Shown here piece by piece: positions 62,297 through 64,000 of a stretch of 64,000 bases of DNA. Position numbers and translations under genes: made by a program. Source of the stretch: Muriicola sp. Z0-33 (GTDB taxonomy: Bacteria > Bacteroidota > Bacteroidia > Flavobacteriales > Flavobacteriaceae); contig NZ_JAFMPW010000003.1 in assembly GCF_026126425.1 (NCBI RefSeq), positions 186,001-250,000 on the forward strand, given 5' to 3'. Numbering within the stretch: the first letter of the stretch is position 1; the number at the start of each line of letters is the position of its first letter. The notes beneath the pieces were generated by a model, which was given only the letters and a program-made list of their open reading frames with translations, had not been told where the DNA came from and searched no databases.

Positions 62297-64000
62297 ATGA
62301 CGCAAACTTCTAAAACAATAAACAGAAGGCATTTCCTGAAATCCTCCGGAGGAGTTGCTTTTTTCATAGGCATATCGGGTATCTTACCTCAACTGATGTC
62401 TTGCAGTGATACAAAAGTATTAGCGAAGCAAATAGAAAAGCATAAACTTACTGCCTGGGTACAACTCACGAAAGATGGACAAATTATTATCTACAATCCG
62501 GCAGCGGAAATGGGTCAGGGATCAATGACTGCTTTGCCAGTTTTGTTTGCAGAGGAAATGGATGCAGACTGGTCTAAGGTAAATGTAGAGTTTTCGCCTC
62601 AGAACTCGGATGTGTACGGATCCCCGGGCTGGTCCCCTGGGAGCAAACTCATGTTTACAGTAGGGAGCAGGACAACCAACAGTTATTATCAACTAATGCG
62701 GAAGGCAGGCGCACAAGCGCGATATATTTTAGTGTATAGTGCCGCAAAGCACTGGGGGGTAAATATATCTGAACTGAGCACTGCCGAAAGTCTTGTGACA
62801 CACAATAAAACGAATAAGTCGATAAGTTACGCAGACCTTATTCCATTTTTGGAAATGCCGGCGAACCCTTCAGATTTGAGTGAGGTAAATTTAAAGGACC
62901 CTGCAGAGTTCAAACTAATTGGCAAAGAAATTCCAAGAACAGAAATTCCGTCCAAGGTAGATGGTACTGCACAATTTGCGATTGATCTGCAATTGCCAGG
63001 TATGGTTTATGGTGTATTGGAAAGGGGAAATTTACACGGCGCCAAACCTACCCTCATCAATGAAAAAGAAATATTGGAACAGGATGGGATTGTTAAAATA
63101 GTACCATTTGAATATGCTATTGGCATCATCGCCAATTCCCTGGAAAAGGCTTTACAGCTAAAAAAAATGTTGAAGATCGAGTGGAGTGATGCCCAGGCAA
63201 GTGGATTTAATTCTGATGAAGTTTTTACTGAGTATGAGAAAATAGCTGCCGGGGGTAATACAGAAAAAGCGATTGTTGAGAAAGGTAATATTAAAAAAGC
63301 TTTAGGTTCTGCGGCCAGAATTTATGAGGCAGATTACAAAAATGACTATGTATACCATGCCCAAATGGAACCCTTGAATGCGGTAATAAAAGTTGCGGAA
63401 GATAAAAATAGTGCTGAGGTTTGGGTAGGAAGTCAGCAAGGTCCCGACACTAAATTGGGAGTCCCTGATATTCTGGGCATTCCGCCCGAGAATGTTACTG
63501 TCCACTTACAGTATTTGGGCGGTGGCTTTGGGCGCAGAAGTATGAACGATTTTGTAGAGGAGTGCGCTTATCTGGCAAAAGAAATGGCACCTCAACCAGT
63601 AAAATTAATATGGACAAGAGAAGATGATCTCACTTATGGCGCCTACAGGCCGATGTCTCTTCAACGCTTACAAGTAGCTACAGATAAAAATGGTGAAATT
63701 ACCGGTTTTTCACATTGTGTTGTTGGTGATGGCGGGCATCTGGTAGCTGGTGGGGTAAGAAATGACTATTATGACATACCCAACCAATTTGCCGAATGGC
63801 GTAAAGCATCACATGGGATCCGTTTAAAGCATTGGCGTTCAGTAGGTCACGCGCCTAATAAATTTGCCATAGAATGTATGCTCGATGATATAGCCAAAAG
63901 TCAAAAACTAGATCCGGTAGCACTGAGAAGAAAATTAATGAAAAACTCCCCGAAAGCACTGGCAACCTTAGAGAAAGTAGTGGAAATTTCGGGCTGGGAA
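62297..64000 (+). CDS. Molybdopterin-binding large subunit of a molybdenum hydroxylase (IorB-like; 3' end cut by window)
   Basis: The frame is open from the ATG at 62297 to the window end, giving 568 residues. A Tat signal (NRRHFLKSSGG) begins the protein, so the enzyme is exported after cofactor insertion. The body matches xanthine dehydrogenase-family aldehyde oxidase subunits: NPAAEMGQGSM, GSPGWSPGSKL, a RTEIPSKVDG region, AQMEPLNAVI, and a molybdopterin site LGGGFGRRSMND. With the 2Fe-2S gene it makes the two-subunit isoquinoline 1-oxidoreductase type, which lacks an FAD subunit. The C-terminus is outside the window. Confidence 0.9.
   Translation, partial: MTQTSKTINRRHFLKSSGGVAFFIGISGILPQLMSCSDTKVLAKQIEKHKLTAWVQLTKDGQIIIYNPAAEMGQGSMTALPVLFAEEMDADWSKVNVEFSPQNSDVYGSPGWSPGSKLMFTVGSRTTNSYYQLMRKAGAQARYILVYSAAKHWGVNISELSTAESLVTHNKTNKSISYADLIPFLEMPANPSDLSEVNLKDPAEFKLIGKEIPRTEIPSKVDGTAQFAIDLQLPGMVYGVLERGNLHGAKPTLINEKEILEQDGIVKIVPFEYAIGIIANSLEKALQLKKMLKIEWSDAQASGFNSDEVFTEYEKIAAGGNTEKAIVEKGNIKKALGSAARIYEADYKNDYVYHAQMEPLNAVIKVAEDKNSAEVWVGSQQGPDTKLGVPDILGIPPENVTVHLQYLGGGFGRRSMNDFVEECAYLAKEMAPQPVKLIWTREDDLTYGAYRPMSLQRLQVATDKNGEITGFSHCVVGDGGHLVAGGVRNDYYDIPNQFAEWRKASHGIRLKHWRSVGHAPNKFAIECMLDDIAKSQKLDPVALRRKLMKNSPKALATLEKVVEISGWE

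Overview
The window looks like a chromosome segment of a marine-type member of the Bacteroidota, most likely Flavobacteriaceae. Evidence: a long SecA (1120 aa), the CCC-motif and DUF2752 membrane proteins, a RecQ without zinc ligands, an Lnb/DUF4105 protein, many lipoproteins and RR-type (Tat) signal peptides, base composition near 40% GC, and several matches to the Bacteroidota promoter (TTG, about 19-20 nt, TAnnTTTG) with no useful Shine-Dalgarno signals. No rRNA, tRNA, CRISPR, insertion sequence or prophage gene was seen.

Layout. 1-1.2 kb: small membrane proteins. 1.2-12 kb: mostly core genes (recQ; kdsD-tatC-lptB; pssA; an Lnb-like protein with an ABC-F ATPase; a shrunken methyltransferase-like gene; PduO-type cobalamin adenosyltransferase; DUF2795). 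12-21 kb: secA, an orphan HisKA_2 sensor kinase, a secreted M14 peptidase and a secreted amidohydrolase. 21-24.9 kb (minus strand): two small genes, a variant GAPDH, a serine hydrolase and a flavin-fold protein. 25-27.9 kb: a TetR-controlled cluster whose 14-nt operator occurs three times, once inside a coding region. 27.9-35.8 kb: a secreted CotH-like protein, an M24 peptidase, the ybbA-ybbP ABC pair divergent from a tesA-like esterase, a second small secreted peptide gene with a 24-nt palindrome upstream, and an M23 peptidase. 36-42 kb: two tandem malectin lipoproteins, lipoprotein MsrA, two Tat-exported Gfo/Idh/MocA oxidoreductases and a CBM9-like lipoprotein. 42-44.6 kb: a sigma factor, putative anti-sigma factor and coiled-coil envelope protein. 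44.6-47.2 kb: galM, DUF2911, meaB. 47.2-52.9 kb: an envelope glycan/lipid module (GT2, flippase-like, GT39, PAP2) and a MATE transporter. 53-64 kb: mazG, then a long plus-strand run that looks like one transport and catabolism unit: TolB-like, DUF3500, aldo/keto reductase, Tat-exported TIM barrel, Nramp-like transporter without metal-site residues, D-aminoacylase-like lipoprotein without canonical metal ligands, SMP-30 lipoprotein, and a two-subunit molybdenum hydroxylase cut by the window end.

How it fits together. TatC (4.6 kb) can export at least four RR-signal proteins in the window. The PduO-type adenosyltransferase and MeaB both serve adenosylcobalamin-dependent methylmalonyl-CoA mutase, which is not in the window. 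The most unusual parts are the three-site TetR circuit, the run at 53.9-64 kb built on enzymes and a transporter with replaced active-site residues, the sigma/coiled-coil envelope operon, and the small secreted peptides with their own signals. All functions are inferred from sequence; no search was run.
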